A stretch of DNA of 64,000 bases, from the NCBI RefSeq assembly GCF_002836515.1, contig NZ_PJBC01000065.1, positions 372,001 to 436,000 of the forward strand, read 5' to 3'. Below are positions 15,742 through 23,108 of this stretch, piece after piece. Origin of the DNA: Pseudomonas sp. Choline-02u-1. Its GTDB lineage: Bacteria > Pseudomonadota > Gammaproteobacteria > Pseudomonadales > Pseudomonadaceae. The translations under genes and the position numbers were made by a program. Position 1 is the first letter of the stretch. The number at the start of each line of letters is the position of its first letter. The notes below the pieces were generated by a model. That model worked only from the letters and a program-made list of their open reading frames with translations. It made no database searches and was not told the origin of the DNA.

Positions 15742-16921
15742 CCGGGCGTGTTCCCAGGCCCATTGCCTGCCGGGCGAACCAGCGTTTGGCCGGCGGCAGC
15801 AGGTCGAGGCCGAGCAGGCCGAGGTTGCGCCCCAGCGACACCAGCGGCTGGGTGCTGCCGAACAGGCGTGTGACCTGATCGGAAAAACCCACGGTGAGGT
15901 CCTGATCGAGGCGCTGCCGTTCGCGATAGGCCTGCAACGTGGCAAAGTCGCCCAGCGCTTTTTCGCTGCCCAGCAGCGCGGCGGCCAGAGCATCGGCGTC
16001 GCGCAGCGACAGGTTGAAACCCTGGCCGGCGATCGGGTGCAGGCTGTGCGCGGCGTTGCCGAGCACGGCCAGATGCGAACGCACCTGCTCTTCGGCTTCA
16101 ACCAGCGAAAGCGGATACAGGTGCCGCGCGCCGACCTGTTTCAGCGTGCCGAGGCGGTAACCGAACACACCCTGCAATTCGCTGAGAAATTCCCGCTCAC
16201 TCAACTCGGCCAGACGCTGCGCGTCCATGCCCAGACGCGTCCAGACCAGTGCGCAACGGTTGTCCGGCAACGGTAGCAAGGCCATCGGCCCTTCGTCGGT
16301 GAAGCGCTCGAACGCCATGCCGTTGTGCGCTTCGCTCGGGGTGATGTTGGCGATCAGCGCGCTCTGGTTGTATGGACGCGTGCGCACGTTGATGCCCAGC
16401 TGTTCGCGCAACCCGGAACGACCGCCATCAGCGAGCACGGCGAGGTCGCATTCCAGCGTGCTTTCATCGTTGAGGGTCAGGCGATAGCCATCGGCCAACG
16501 GCTCCATGCGCGTGACTTCCGCCGGGCAGCGCCAAGTGATGACGTCTTTGTCCAGGTGTTGCCACAGGCACTGGCCGAGCCAGGCGTTTTCCACCACGTA
16601 ACCGAGCGCGGGCACGCCTTCTTCCATCGCCGACAAGCGCGCGGTGGAAAAGCGGCCACGGTCGGAAACGTGAATCTGTTTGATCGGCTCGGCACGGCGG
16701 GAAATTTCCTGCCAGACGCCCAGACGCTGATAAATCTGCCGCGAGCCGAACGACAGCGCCGAGGAGCGTGCGTCGTAGCTCGGCTGCCAGCTATCGCCGG
16801 GGGCGAAAGGTTCGATCAGGACGATTTTCCAGCCACGGGCCTTGGCCCCGGCCTGCAAGGCCAACGCCAGACTGGCGCCGACCAGACCGCCACCGATGAT
16901 TGCCAGATTGACTCGACTCAT
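15734..16921 (-). CDS. ubiH: 2-octaprenyl-6-methoxyphenol hydroxylase
   Basis: 395-residue flavoprotein monooxygenase that hydroxylates the C1 position during ubiquinone synthesis. FAD motif LAIIGGGLVGASLALALQAG at the N-terminus, DG motif (LAVLADGGRSGLREQLGI) and GD-type motif (LAVLGNAAHSLHPIAGQGFN, with Gly-Asn in place of Gly-Asp, as common in UbiH). It overlaps pepP upstream by four bases, forming one ygfB-pepP-ubiH-ubiI operon like that of E. coli. The paralogous hydroxylase downstream shares the same fold. Confidence 0.93.
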   Translation of the reverse strand: MSRVNLAIIGGGLVGASLALALQAGAKARGWKIVLIEPFAPGDSWQPSYDARSSALSFGSRQIYQRLGVWQEISRRAEPIKQIHVSDRGRFSTARLSAMEEGVPALGYVVENAWLGQCLWQHLDKDVITWRCPAEVTRMEPLADGYRLTLNDESTLECDLAVLADGGRSGLREQLGINVRTRPYNQSALIANITPSEAHNGMAFERFTDEGPMALLPLPDNRCALVWTRLGMDAQRLAELSEREFLSELQGVFGYRLGTLKQVGARHLYPLSLVEAEEQVRSHLAVLGNAAHSLHPIAGQGFNLSLRDADALAAALLGSEKALGDFATLQAYRERQRLDQDLTVGFSDQVTRLFGSTQPLVSLGRNLGLLGLDLLPPAKRWFARQAMGLGTRPDA

Positions 16922-18252
16922 GCTGCGTGTGTCCTTGCTTGTGCCATCAGCGCTTCGATCTCGGCGACGGTTTTTGGCACGCCGCTGGTGAGAATTTCAC
17001 AACCGGATCGGGTCACGACCACGTCATCCTCGATGCGCACGCCAATGCCACGCCATTTCTTCGCCACGTTCTGATTGTCCGCCGCGATGTAGATGCCCGG
17101 CTCCACGGTCAGCGCCATGCCGACTTCCAGCACGCGCCATTCGCCGCCGACCTTGTACTCGCCAACATCATGCACATCCATGCCCAGCCAGTGGCCGGCG
17201 CGGTGCATGTAAAAAGCCTTGTAGGCTTCGCTGGCGATCAGTTCGTCAACGTTGCCCTGCAGCAAACCGAGCTTGACCAGACCCGTGGTGATCACCCGCA
17301 CCGTGGCTTCGTGCGCCTGGTTCCAGTGCTTGTTCGGTGCAATCTCGGCGAACGCCGCTTCTTGCGAAGCCAGCACCAACTCGTAGATCGCCTTCTGCTC
17401 CGGCGAAAACCTGCCGTTGACCGGCCAGGTGCGGGTGATGTCGCTGGCGTAGCAGTCAATCTCGCAACCGGCGTCGATCAACACCAGATCGCCGTCCTTG
17501 AGCAACGCGTCATTCTGCTGGTAATGCAGGATGCAACTGTTGCGCCCGGCGGCGACGATCGAACCGTAGGCCGGCATCTTCGCCCCGCCCTTGCGGAATT
17601 CATAATCCAGTTCGGCTTCGAGGCTGTATTCATACAGCCCCGGACGACTGGCCTGCATCGCGCGGATATGCGCTTGCGCCGAGATCCGCGCGGCTTCGCG
17701 CATCACCTTCACTTCTGCCGCCGATTTATACAGGCGCATGTCGTGCAGCAGATGATCCAGGGCAACGAACTCATTCGGCGGTTGCGCGCCGAGGTGCGCC
17801 TTGGAACGGATCACGTTGATCCAGTCCATCAGGTGCCGATCAAACTCGGGGTTGCTGCCCATCGCCGAATACACCCGGTCGCGGCCTTCGATCAGGCCCG
17901 GAAGGATGTCGTCGATGTCGGTGATGGGAAAGGCGTCGTCGGCGCCGTACTCACGGATCGCGCCTTCCTGCCCCGCGCGCAGGCCATCCCACAATTCGCG
18001 CTCGGCATTGCGTTCACGGCAGAACAGGATGTACTCGCCGTGCTCGCGGCCGGGCATCAGGACGATGACGGCTTGTGGCTCGGGAAAACCGCTGAGGTAT
18101 TGGAAGTCGCTGTCCTGGCGGTAGACGTGCTCGACGTCGCGGTTGCGGATCGCCACCGCGGCGGCGGGCAGGATCGCGATGCTGTTGGGTTCCATCTGCG
18201 CCATCAGCGCCCTGCGGCGCCGGCTGTATTCCGCTTTGGGGATATGGGTCAT
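16918..18252 (-). CDS. pepP: Xaa-Pro aminopeptidase
   Basis: 444-residue M24B metallopeptidase releasing N-terminal residues before proline. The dinuclear metal site is complete: two Asp in LIDAGCEIDCYASDITRTWP, His in GHWLGMDVHDVG, Glu in LTVEPGIYIA and Glu in GVRIEDDVVV. The N-terminal AMP_N domain (residues 1-130; EYSRRRRALMAQMEPNSIAI) is present. Cytoplasmic. It lies between ygfB and ubiH, overlapping ubiH by four bases. Confidence 0.96.
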   Translation of the reverse strand: MTHIPKAEYSRRRRALMAQMEPNSIAILPAAAVAIRNRDVEHVYRQDSDFQYLSGFPEPQAVIVLMPGREHGEYILFCRERNAERELWDGLRAGQEGAIREYGADDAFPITDIDDILPGLIEGRDRVYSAMGSNPEFDRHLMDWINVIRSKAHLGAQPPNEFVALDHLLHDMRLYKSAAEVKVMREAARISAQAHIRAMQASRPGLYEYSLEAELDYEFRKGGAKMPAYGSIVAAGRNSCILHYQQNDALLKDGDLVLIDAGCEIDCYASDITRTWPVNGRFSPEQKAIYELVLASQEAAFAEIAPNKHWNQAHEATVRVITTGLVKLGLLQGNVDELIASEAYKAFYMHRAGHWLGMDVHDVGEYKVGGEWRVLEVGMALTVEPGIYIAADNQNVAKKWRGIGVRIEDDVVVTRSGCEILTSGVPKTVAEIEALMAQARTHAA

Positions 18253-18279
18253 GGGCAGATGGTTTTCCCTGGCACGCGA

Positions 18280-18840
18280 TTAATGCAGCGACGGCTTGGC
18301 GGCTGGCGGCACGTCGGCTTTCTTGGTTTCCGAAAACAGCAACAGCGGCGCGACGCGCAGGTATTCCATGACTTCCATGTAGTCGGATTCGCCGTCTTCG
18401 GACTCTTCCAGTGCATCCTGCACCTGGGAAATGGCCGCCAGATCCTGCAGCACTTCGGTGGCTTCGGTGCTGAGCATGCTGCTGTCGCGGCAGTTCAGGC
18501 CGAAACCGCTGAGAAAGCCCTGACACCACTCGCCCAGTGCAGCAGCGCGTTCGGCCAGCGGCGCATCATCGGTCGGCAGCAGCAGAACGACGGTGACGTC
18601 GTCGCCGGTCAGTTCGCCTTTGACCATCTCCTGCAGGCCGATCAGGGCATTGCGGACGTTGTCCTGGATGTCGCCTTCGAGCAGTTCGGCGGCGTCGATC
18701 AGCCAGCCTTCGTGATCGAAGCCGGCCCCGGCGCAACTGCGCCCGAGCAGCACGCCGTGCAGCTCGGCAGGCGAGACGTTGTGGCCGCTGGCAGTCAGCA
18801 GGGTGGCAAAGGCTTGGTACGGGGAATTCGCAATGGTCAT
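18280..18840 (-). CDS. YgfB/YecA (UPF0149) family protein
   Basis: 186 residues, acidic and all-helical. MTIANSPYQAFATLLTASGH, ELHGVLLGRSCAGAGFDHEG, and GEWCQGFLSGFGL with late VMEYLRVAPLLLF match UPF0149. In E. coli, ygfB heads the same ygfB-pepP-ubiH-ubiI operon. In P. aeruginosa a YgfB homologue has been linked to regulation of the amidase AmpDh3 and beta-lactam tolerance; whether this protein does the same is inference. It is divergent from the TIGR02449/zapA pair. Confidence 0.9.
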   Translation of the reverse strand: MTIANSPYQAFATLLTASGHNVSPAELHGVLLGRSCAGAGFDHEGWLIDAAELLEGDIQDNVRNALIGLQEMVKGELTGDDVTVVLLLPTDDAPLAERAAALGEWCQGFLSGFGLNCRDSSMLSTEATEVLQDLAAISQVQDALEESEDGESDYMEVMEYLRVAPLLLFSETKKADVPPAAKPSLH

Positions 18841-18965
18841 GGGCAGCTAGGCGCCAGACGGCGCTATGTCTAGAATGAAGGCCTTGTATCCTACATCGAC
18901 AGCCCCGCCAAGACCATTAAAGGCTGTCCGCCAGTCACCACCCATCAGACGAACACGTGGACCCA

Positions 18966-19175
18966 ATGGAAGACACCGACCTGCAAGCGCTGATGGCCAG
19001 ACTCGAACTGCTGATTGGCCGAGTCGAGCAACTTAAGAGTCAAAACGCACTCTTACTAGCTCAGGAAAAAACCTGGCGCGAGGAACGCGCTCACCTCATT
19101 GAAAAAAACGAAATCGCCCGGCGTAAGGTCGAATCGATGATTTCGCGCCTCAAGGCCCTGGAGCAAGACTCATGA
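18966..19175 (+). CDS. TIGR02449 family protein, ZapB-like coiled coil
   Basis: 69 residues, almost entirely heptad-repeat coiled coil (LELLIGRVEQLKSQNALLLA, then REERAHLIEKNEIARRKVES). The start at ATG 18966 is preferred over a GTG at 18957. It overlaps zapA by four bases (ATGA), so the two are translationally coupled. The fold and the partnership resemble ZapB, which bridges ZapA to the chromosome terminus at the division site; direct evidence for this family is lacking. Confidence 0.88.
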   Translation: MEDTDLQALMARLELLIGRVEQLKSQNALLLAQEKTWREERAHLIEKNEIARRKVESMISRLKALEQDS

Positions 19176-19489
19176 GTTCAAGCAATAGCGTTACCGTGCA
19201 GATCCTCGACAAAGAGTATTCGATCATCTGCCCGCCGGAAGAACGCAGCAATCTGGTCAGCGCCGCACGTTACCTGGACGGCAAGATGCGCGAGATCCGC
19301 AGCAGCGGCAAAGTCATCGGCGCCGACCGCATTGCCGTGATGGCCGCGCTGAACATCACCCACGACCTGTTGCACAAAGAAGAGCGCCCGGACATCCAGG
19401 CCAGCGGTTCGACCCGCGAACAGGTGCGCGACTTGCTCGATCGTGTCGATCTGGTCCTGGCCGACGATCAGAACACCGTCAAGGGCTGA
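19172..19489 (+). CDS. zapA: Cell division protein ZapA
   Basis: 105 residues. The N-terminal globular domain (VTVQILDKEYSIICPPEERS, AARYLDGKMREIRSSGK, DRIAVMAALNITHDLL) and a C-terminal coiled coil (VRDLLDRVDLVLADD) are those of ZapA, which tetramerises and bundles FtsZ filaments at mid-cell. The order zapA - 6S RNA - ygfA is the standard gammaproteobacterial arrangement, supporting the call. Confidence 0.96.
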   Translation: MSSSNSVTVQILDKEYSIICPPEERSNLVSAARYLDGKMREIRSSGKVIGADRIAVMAALNITHDLLHKEERPDIQASGSTREQVRDLLDRVDLVLADDQNTVKG

Positions 19490-19520
19490 TTCGACTGGCA
19501 GCTTGAGGTATACTCGCGGC

Positions 19521-19699
19521 ACTCCCTGGGGTGCTTGCCAGTTGACGATGTCCCGGAGCCGATTCGCACTACCCTGGAAGTTGCACGTTGGGCTGGTGTG
19601 CATGTCCGCTAGACGGAAAGCCTTAAAGTCTACTGCTTCTTCCACCTTGAACTTTCGGGTTCAAGGGCTGAGTTGACAGCGGTTCATCCGGGGAGCCTG
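19521..19699 (+). ncRNA. ssrS: 6S RNA
   Basis: About 180 nt between zapA and ygfA. A TATACT -10 box at 19509-19514 places the start near 19521. The 5' CCCTGGGG (19525) can pair with CCGGGGAG near 19690, closing the long stem around a central bubble, and the hairpin CTTGAACTTTCGGGTTCAAG at 19650-19669 is characteristic of Pseudomonas 6S RNA. 6S RNA mimics an open promoter and sequesters sigma-70 RNA polymerase in stationary phase. Ends are estimates, within about 10 nt. Confidence 0.9.
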
Positions 19700-19704
19700 A
19701 TTCG

Positions 19705-19741
19705 AATCCGATGTCGGTGTATGCCGACATCGGATTTTTTA
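19705..19741 (+). terminator. Terminator after 6S RNA
   Basis: A perfect 13-bp stem (AATCCGATGTCGG, 19705-19717, pairing with 19724-19736) with a six-base loop and a T-run to 19740. It would end precursor 6S transcripts; some readthrough into ygfA is normal at this locus in other bacteria. Confidence 0.88.
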
Positions 19742-19778
19742 TGCGTACGTTTTTGCATCCACCTGCCGAAGCCGAACC

Positions 19779-20384
19779 ATGACCGAACCCGCGCTGCTGC
19801 CCCGCCCGCAACTTCGCCGCCTGCTGCGCAAGGCGCGCCGCGCATTGACGCCGGGCCAACAACGTCAGGCTGCCAAGTGCCTGTTCCGGCAATTGGCCCA
19901 AGACCCGCACTTTCGGCGGGCGAAACATCTCTCTCTGTATTTGCCTACCGACGGTGAAATCGATCCGCGCTTGCTGCTGCGCGAAGCCCAGCGTCGCGGC
20001 AAGGCAACTTATCTGCCGGTACTCAGCGCCTGGCCGCGAACCAAAATGGTCTTCCAGCGCATTCGTCCCGGCGAAAAGCTGACCCCTAATCGTTTCCGGA
20101 TTCTTGAGCCCCGCGCCAATCTGGCTCGGCAACGCAAGGTCTGGGCGCTGGATCTGGTGCTCTTGCCGCTGGTGGGGTTTGACGATGTCGGTGGACGACT
20201 GGGCATGGGCGGCGGGTTCTATGATCGCAGCCTTGCCTACCTGGCCCGGCGCCAGAACTGGCGCAAGCCGACACTGCTGGGCCTGGCCCATGAGTGTCAG
20301 AAGGTCGAGCGTTTGGCGCAGGCGAGCTGGGATGTCCCGTTACAAGGCACGGTCACCGACAAGGCATGGTATTTCGCAGAGTAG
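19779..20384 (+). CDS. ygfA: 5-formyltetrahydrofolate cyclo-ligase
   Basis: 201 residues. Converts 5-formyl-THF to 5,10-methenyl-THF with ATP. The family signature GRLGMGGGFYDRSLAYL is at residues 145-160, with the phosphate-binding basic N-terminal region (LRRLLRKARRALTPGQQRQA) and the substrate loop (LSLYLPTDGEIDPR). Linkage to 6S RNA and zapA is conserved. In one-carbon metabolism it complements the glycine cleavage genes at 6.7-11.3 kb. Confidence 0.95.
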   Translation: MTEPALLPRPQLRRLLRKARRALTPGQQRQAAKCLFRQLAQDPHFRRAKHLSLYLPTDGEIDPRLLLREAQRRGKATYLPVLSAWPRTKMVFQRIRPGEKLTPNRFRILEPRANLARQRKVWALDLVLLPLVGFDDVGGRLGMGGGFYDRSLAYLARRQNWRKPTLLGLAHECQKVERLAQASWDVPLQGTVTDKAWYFAE

Positions 20385-20419
20385 ACGCCGCACGGAACAG
20401 CGGCGTCGAAGAGACAGGT

Positions 20420-20575
20420 TCAGCGTTTGAAAGCAGTCGACTGTTGCACTTGTTGTGCAATCTCAATCGGTGCATCAGCCTTGTTCGCCCACAGGCTCTG
20501 CGCGTAACCGGTGGTCACCACGCCCAGGCCAAACAAAATTACCAAAGTCCATAGCAAATCCGGTTTGCGTTTCAT
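20420..20575 (-). CDS. Small single-pass membrane protein, 51 aa
   Basis: The ATG at 20575 follows a G-rich ribosome site (GAGGGGGGCAATCG). The protein starts MKRKPDLLWTLVILFGLGVV, has one hydrophobic segment at residues 8-26 (LWTLVILFGLGVVTTGYA), then a polar tail ending QQVQQSTAFKR. It could be a membrane anchor or a cleaved Sec signal with a short periplasmic peptide. I know no function. It is convergent with ygfA and divergent from the EVE gene. Too short for most gene callers' cut-offs, but the coding pattern is clean. Confidence 0.75.
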   Translation of the reverse strand: MKRKPDLLWTLVILFGLGVVTTGYAQSLWANKADAPIEIAQQVQQSTAFKR

Positions 20576-20772
20576 CGATTGCCCCCCTCAAGGCACATCA
20601 TCACGATGACAGCAGCGGTTTCCGTTCGTAGGCCGTGCAGCAGCGTCAAGCTTTAAAGGCCGGCATTTTGCGGCAACGTGAACCTGTGCGCAAACGCTGG
20701 CGTCAACCGACTGTCGGTTTGTCATAAAATTGCCCGACAACCTGCCCAATGACCGCTTCAGGAGCACACGAC

Positions 20773-21222
20773 ATGGCCTATTGGCTGATGAAATCAGAGC
20801 CCGACGAACTTTCGATCAAGGGTCTGGAAAAGCTCGGCAAGGCGCGCTGGGACGGGGTTCGCAATTATCAGGCGCGCAATTTCCTGCGGGCGATGGCGGT
20901 AGGCGATGAATTCTTTTTCTACCATTCCAGTTGCCCGGAACCGGGAATTGCCGGCATCGGCAGGATCATCGAAGCGGCGTACCCGGATCCCACCGCTCTG
21001 GAGCCGGAAAGTGAATACTTCGATCCCAAGGCTACGGCGGAGAAAAATGGCTGGAGCGCGATTGATGTCGAGCATGTCGAGACCTTTGCGCGAGTGCTGA
21101 AACTGGATTATCTGAAGCAGCAGACCGCGCTGGCCGAGATGCCACTGGTGCAGAAAGGATCGCGATTATCGGTGATGCCGGTGACGCCGGAGCAGTGGGC
21201 GGCGGTAATTGCGTTGCGTTAA
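20773..21222 (+). CDS. EVE domain protein
   Basis: 149 residues comprising a single EVE (PUA-like) domain: AYWLMKSEPDELSIKGLEKL, WDGVRNYQARNFLRAMAVGD, FFYHSSCPEPGIAGIGRIIE. PUA-like EVE domains bind modified bases in nucleic acids; the stand-alone bacterial form (Thy28 type) has been proposed to act on modified DNA or RNA. The ATG at 20773 has CAGGAG upstream. Cytoplasmic, monocistronic. Confidence 0.92.
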   Translation: MAYWLMKSEPDELSIKGLEKLGKARWDGVRNYQARNFLRAMAVGDEFFFYHSSCPEPGIAGIGRIIEAAYPDPTALEPESEYFDPKATAEKNGWSAIDVEHVETFARVLKLDYLKQQTALAEMPLVQKGSRLSVMPVTPEQWAAVIALR

Positions 21223-21225
21223 CGC

Positions 21226-21305
21226 GCAAAAAGATCGCAGCCTTCGGCAGCTCCAACAGGGAAACGTATTCCAGGGTAGGAGCTGCCGAAGGCTGCGATC
21301 TTTTG
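21226..21305. repeat. Inverted repeat, family B
   Basis: Arms at 21226-21254 (GCAAAAAGATCGCAGCCTTC..) and 21276-21305 (..GCCGAAGGCTGCGATCTTTT), lying between convergent EVE and FliL-like genes. Confidence 0.92.
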
Positions 21306-21316
21306 ACTTTTAAGAC

Positions 21317-21724
21317 TTACTGGATGATCAGGTTGTTGAACAACAGATCCTCAACCACTGGCTTGCCGGTCTCGTCATTCATGACCTGCTGGGTCTGCTT
21401 CAACGCTTCCTGCCGCAGCTTTTCCTTGCCTTCAATGCTGCCCATCGCCTCGGTCGACTGCTGAGTGAACAGCGCCACCAGCTGATTGCGGATCAGCGGC
21501 TCGTTGGCCTTGACCAGTTTGGTCGCTTCTTCGCCGGTGACGCGCAGGGCCACATCGGCCTTGTAGACCTTGAGTTTGGCGGTGCCGTCGAGGCCATAGT
21601 TGCCGACGAACGGCGGGCTCAGGGTGATGTAATTGACCTTCGGCGCCTCGCCTTCTTTGGCTTCTTCGGCCAGTGCTGCCACAGGCAGAGACAGGGCCAG
21701 CAACAACATGATCCACGCTTTCAC
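21317..21724 (-). CDS. FliL-family periplasmic/membrane protein
   Basis: 135 residues from a GTG start at 21724 with AAGGAG seven bases upstream. The N-terminus (VKAWIMLLLALSLPVAALAE) is a signal peptide or anchor. The rest (VNYITLSPPFVGNYG, LKVYKADVALRV, RNQLVALFTQQSTEAMGSIE, PVVEDLLFNNLIIQ) has the stomatin-like FliL fold. True FliL sits at the flagellar stator, but no flagellar gene is near, and Pseudomonas encodes fliL elsewhere, so this is a non-flagellar paralogue of unknown role. Confidence 0.85.
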   Translation of the reverse strand: MKAWIMLLLALSLPVAALAEEAKEGEAPKVNYITLSPPFVGNYGLDGTAKLKVYKADVALRVTGEEATKLVKANEPLIRNQLVALFTQQSTEAMGSIEGKEKLRQEALKQTQQVMNDETGKPVVEDLLFNNLIIQ

Positions 21725-21874
21725 AATTCGCTCCTTATCCGTTTTGCGGCCTAGCATAACGACCCGCCGCGCAAGCACAAGCTTATGCCTGACTATCAGG
21801 GTCGGGCATGCTCGTTGACCCGTTGATTCACACACCTACACTTATCGGCCATCACTCCCAAAGGAATAGCCCTG

Positions 21875-22852
21875 ATGAAAGCCGTGCTGTGCAAAGCCTT
21901 CGGCCCTGCCGAATCGCTGGTGCTGGAAGACGTCGCCAATCCTGTCGCCAAGAAGAATGAAATCCTGCTGGAGGTGCACGCCGCCGGGGTCAACTTCCCG
22001 GACACGCTGATCATCGAGGGCAAATACCAGTTCAAACCGCCCTTCCCGTTCTCGCCAGGCGGTGAAGCGGCCGGCGTGGTGCGCGAAGTAGGGGAAAAGG
22101 TCAGCCACCTCAAGGTCGGCGACCGGGTCATGGCCCTGACCGGCTGGGGCAGTTTTGCCGAGCAGGTCGCGGTGCCGGGCTACAACGTGCTGCCGATTCC
22201 GCCGTCGATGGATTTCAACATCGCCGCTGCATTCAGCATGACTTACGGCACATCGATGCACGCACTCAAGCAACGCGCCAACCTGCAACCGGGCGAAACC
22301 CTGCTGGTGCTCGGCGCCTCTGGCGGTGTCGGTCTCGCCGCTGTGGAAATCGGCAAAGCCATGGGCGCACGCGTGATCGCTGCAGCCAGCAGCGCCGAGA
22401 AACTCGCAGTGGCCAAAGCGGCCGGCGCCGATGAGTTGATCAATTACAGCGAAGGCAATCTGAAGGACGAAATCAAACGCCTCACCGATGGCCAGGGCGC
22501 CGACGTGATTTACGACCCGGTCGGCGGCGACCTGTTCGACCAGGCCATCCGCGCCATCGCCTGGAACGGCCGCCTGCTGGTGGTCGGCTTCGCCAGCGGA
22601 CGCATCCCGCAATTGCCGGTCAACCTCGCCCTGCTCAAAGGCGCGGCAGTGCTCGGCGTGTTCTGGGGCTCGTTCGCCCAGCGCCAGCCCCAGGACAATG
22701 CAGCCAACTTTCAGCAGCTGTTCGGCTGGTTTGCCGAGGGCAAGCTCAAACCACTGGTATCGCAGGTCTATCCGCTGAGCAATGCCGCGCAGGCGATCAA
22801 TGATCTTGGCCAGCGCAAGGCTGTGGGCAAGGTTGTCGTTCAGGTTCGTTAA
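21875..22852 (+). CDS. NADPH:quinone oxidoreductase, zinc-less MDR family
   Basis: 325 residues. GroES-like N-terminal domain (MKAVLCKAFGPAESLVLEDV; HAAGVNFPDTLIIEGKYQFK) and Rossmann domain with LVLGASGGVGLAAVEIGKAM near residue 145 and ADVIYDPVGGDLFDQAIRAI. It lacks the Cys/His zinc ligands of alcohol dehydrogenases, as in Qor/crotonyl reductase-type enzymes. Probably reduces quinones or enones with NADPH; the physiological substrate is unknown. It ends at a terminator and is divergent from the FliL-like gene. Confidence 0.9.
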   Translation: MKAVLCKAFGPAESLVLEDVANPVAKKNEILLEVHAAGVNFPDTLIIEGKYQFKPPFPFSPGGEAAGVVREVGEKVSHLKVGDRVMALTGWGSFAEQVAVPGYNVLPIPPSMDFNIAAAFSMTYGTSMHALKQRANLQPGETLLVLGASGGVGLAAVEIGKAMGARVIAAASSAEKLAVAKAAGADELINYSEGNLKDEIKRLTDGQGADVIYDPVGGDLFDQAIRAIAWNGRLLVVGFASGRIPQLPVNLALLKGAAVLGVFWGSFAQRQPQDNAANFQQLFGWFAEGKLKPLVSQVYPLSNAAQAINDLGQRKAVGKVVVQVR

Positions 22853-22860
22853 AACATGGA

Positions 22861-22893
22861 GCGATCCGGAGCAGCAATCCGGATCGCTTTATC
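22861..22893 (+). terminator. Hairpin terminator after the quinone oxidoreductase
   Basis: GCGATCCGG (22861-22869) pairs with CCGGATCGC (22879-22887) around a nine-base loop; only a short T-run (TTTATCGTT) follows. Confidence 0.75.
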
Positions 22894-23044
22894 GTTGAGG
22901 TCTGCCTCTTCTATCCGTCAAACCGCAGAAACCCACCCGAGTCACCATTCCCTCAGCGCCCGGTACTTGTCTCAGAGCGACATGTTCATAAAGGAACGCT
23001 CGGCTGCCCACATTTCCGCTTTTTAGCCGACATGAAGCGATGCT

Positions 23045-23062
23045 ATTTTCGGTAACGAAACT
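23045..23062. promoter_or_regulatory. GlpR-type operator upstream of glpT
   Basis: ATTTTCGGTAACGAAACT matches the E. coli GlpR operator core (ATGTTCG-WTAW-CGAACAT) at about 14 of 18 positions, with TTCG and CGAA half-sites in correct spacing. It lies 47 bases before the glpT start in a 256-base gap that holds no gene. GlpR represses glycerol-phosphate genes until glycerol-3-phosphate is present. Confidence 0.6.
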
Positions 23063-23108
23063 GTAACATTCGCATCCGCAGTCAAAACAATAAAACTGGA
23101 GCTCTTGA

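Noticed and set aside
16927..18873. 648-codon open frame opposite pepP and ygfB
   Set aside because: Shadow frame; both sense genes are complete and belong to a conserved operon.
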